A DNA stretch of 64,000 nucleotides from Phoebastria nigripes (taxonomy: Eukaryota; Chordata; Aves; Procellariiformes; Diomedeidae): contig JAYKAV010002942.1 in assembly GCA_035582835.1 (NCBI GenBank), forward strand, positions 490,935 through 554,934, in the 5' to 3' direction. Position 1 is the stretch's first letter; each line of letters opens with the position of its first letter. Both the position numbers and the translations under genes were made by a program. The notes below the pieces were generated by a model. The model was given only the letters and a program-made list of their open reading frames with translations. It had not been told where the DNA came from and ran no database searches. This document shows, one piece after another, positions 63,175-64,000 of the stretch.

Positions 63175-64000
63175 CTGCAATCAAGATGGGTAAAACGCTA
63201 AGGCTACTGTATTGCTTTTCCAAATGCATGCCATGTTAAATGAAGTTAAAATGAGGAGCCGTAAACTGTGTTGTGATTTCATGGTATCCACAACANTTGA
63301 CTACGAACAAACAGCCAAGCTTGGCCCTGCTCCTTTTCCTCTAGGAGTGGCTGGGATGATGCTCCTTTTGTGGACTCAGTGTTCCAGCAGCAGGGAGACA
63401 AAGTACTAGAAGCAGCTCTCGTTTCTCTCTTTCCCCTTGCCCTGCTCCCATTCGTGGGGCTCCTCTGAGCACTGGTGGTGTGCTGCAATAGGAGGGCCTC
63501 AATGGAAGGGATGGAAGAGGAGAAAAGGGTCCTCATCTTGTGCTGAAGCTTGAAGTCCCAGAGGAGCAGATCGCAGCTGCTCAAACAAGGTCACACTGGC
63601 TCAGGAGAAGGGGCTGATGAGAATAGAGAGAATTCATCTCCTGCTATCCACAGAATATTTATACATATATATGCATACATTTAAATACATATCTTCTGAG
63701 GAAATCATGTGGCTCTGTCTTTTGGGAATTTAACTCTGTGTTACAGGCTGGGGTGGGGGGGAGAGACCAAAGGAGATGAATATCACGTTCATGTTTTGGA
63801 AAGTCTGAGCTCTGGCCAGTGACAGAAACAAGGAGAAGAATGGCTTTTGTAGCATCTCTTAAAGCTTTTCATAAACATTCATCTTTCTTACACAGCCTTG
63901 CTTTTCCGTTGTATTTGACTATTCTTTCCTATGTTTTCCCAGTTGTGCAGTATGTTGTAGGTCGCCTCTTTGCCTGCCTACATGCTGCTGCAATGAGTTT

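Larger units (their letters stand above)
60086..64000. other. unannotated stretch to the window end
   Basis: Contains an imperfect 35-base-spaced duplication (60259-60322), the TTGCAA/ATTGCA cluster (61383-61420), an AT-only low-complexity block (61628-61745), the homeodomain-type inverted repeat (61960-61980) and one exon-like island (63121-63174, minus), all described separately. No confirmed gene or mobile element. Confidence 0.35.

Noticed and set aside
1..64000. tRNA, rRNA, CRISPR array, insertion sequences, mitochondrial insert, retroviral coding regions
   Set aside because: Searched by eye on both strands; none seen. The only retrovirus-derived sequence is the solo LTR, with no internal genes.

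Overview
The window looks like bird nuclear DNA. The diagnostic evidence is three chicken-repeat-1 (CR1) non-LTR retrotransposon copies with the avian-type 3' ends (8-bp CATAGAAT/CACAGAAT units followed by the conserved GGTTGGAA region), and one solo LTR of a family I know from bird genomes, bounded by a short target-site duplication. The sequence is otherwise AT-rich, has long stretches without long open frames, and carries isolated single n bases. This is typical of a gene-poor or long-intron segment of a vertebrate macrochromosome. Nothing bacterial, phage or organellar is visible.

Layout: a 5'-truncated CR1 lies at 356-1742 (minus orientation, broken reverse transcriptase). A second, older CR1 lies at 19474 to about 20945-20985 (minus, broken reverse transcriptase). 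A short CR1 3' stub is at 30462-30620 (minus). A 598-bp solo LTR in minus orientation occupies 50428-51025. Two ancient MIR-type SINE relics are proposed at 13038-13210 and 28516-28565. Simple repeats (T-rich, ATT/GTT, CA/TA) are scattered. Three small GC-rich islets stand out at about 38320-38430, 46515-46735 and 59945-60085.

No gene could be recognised with confidence. Several islands look like internal coding exons because a good acceptor, an open frame and a good donor coincide: minus strand at 2800-2887, 30771-30833, 48599-48657 and 63121-63174, a possible terminal exon at 54744-55004 (minus), and a pair on the plus strand at 36412-36510 and 37003-37125. Each is a hypothesis only; such coincidences are expected several times by chance in 64 kb. 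Nearly all other open frames are 60-170 codons, have no recognisable domain and are best read as chance or as shadows of the CR1 copies.

Two AT-rich stretches (45481-45676 and 61864-61980) carry repeated homeodomain-type TAATTG cores and look like candidate conserved non-coding or enhancer elements. A very regular G-quadruplex motif sits at 26184-26203 (minus). I did not find a previously undescribed molecular system here; the most useful leads are these regulatory-looking elements and the exon-like islands.
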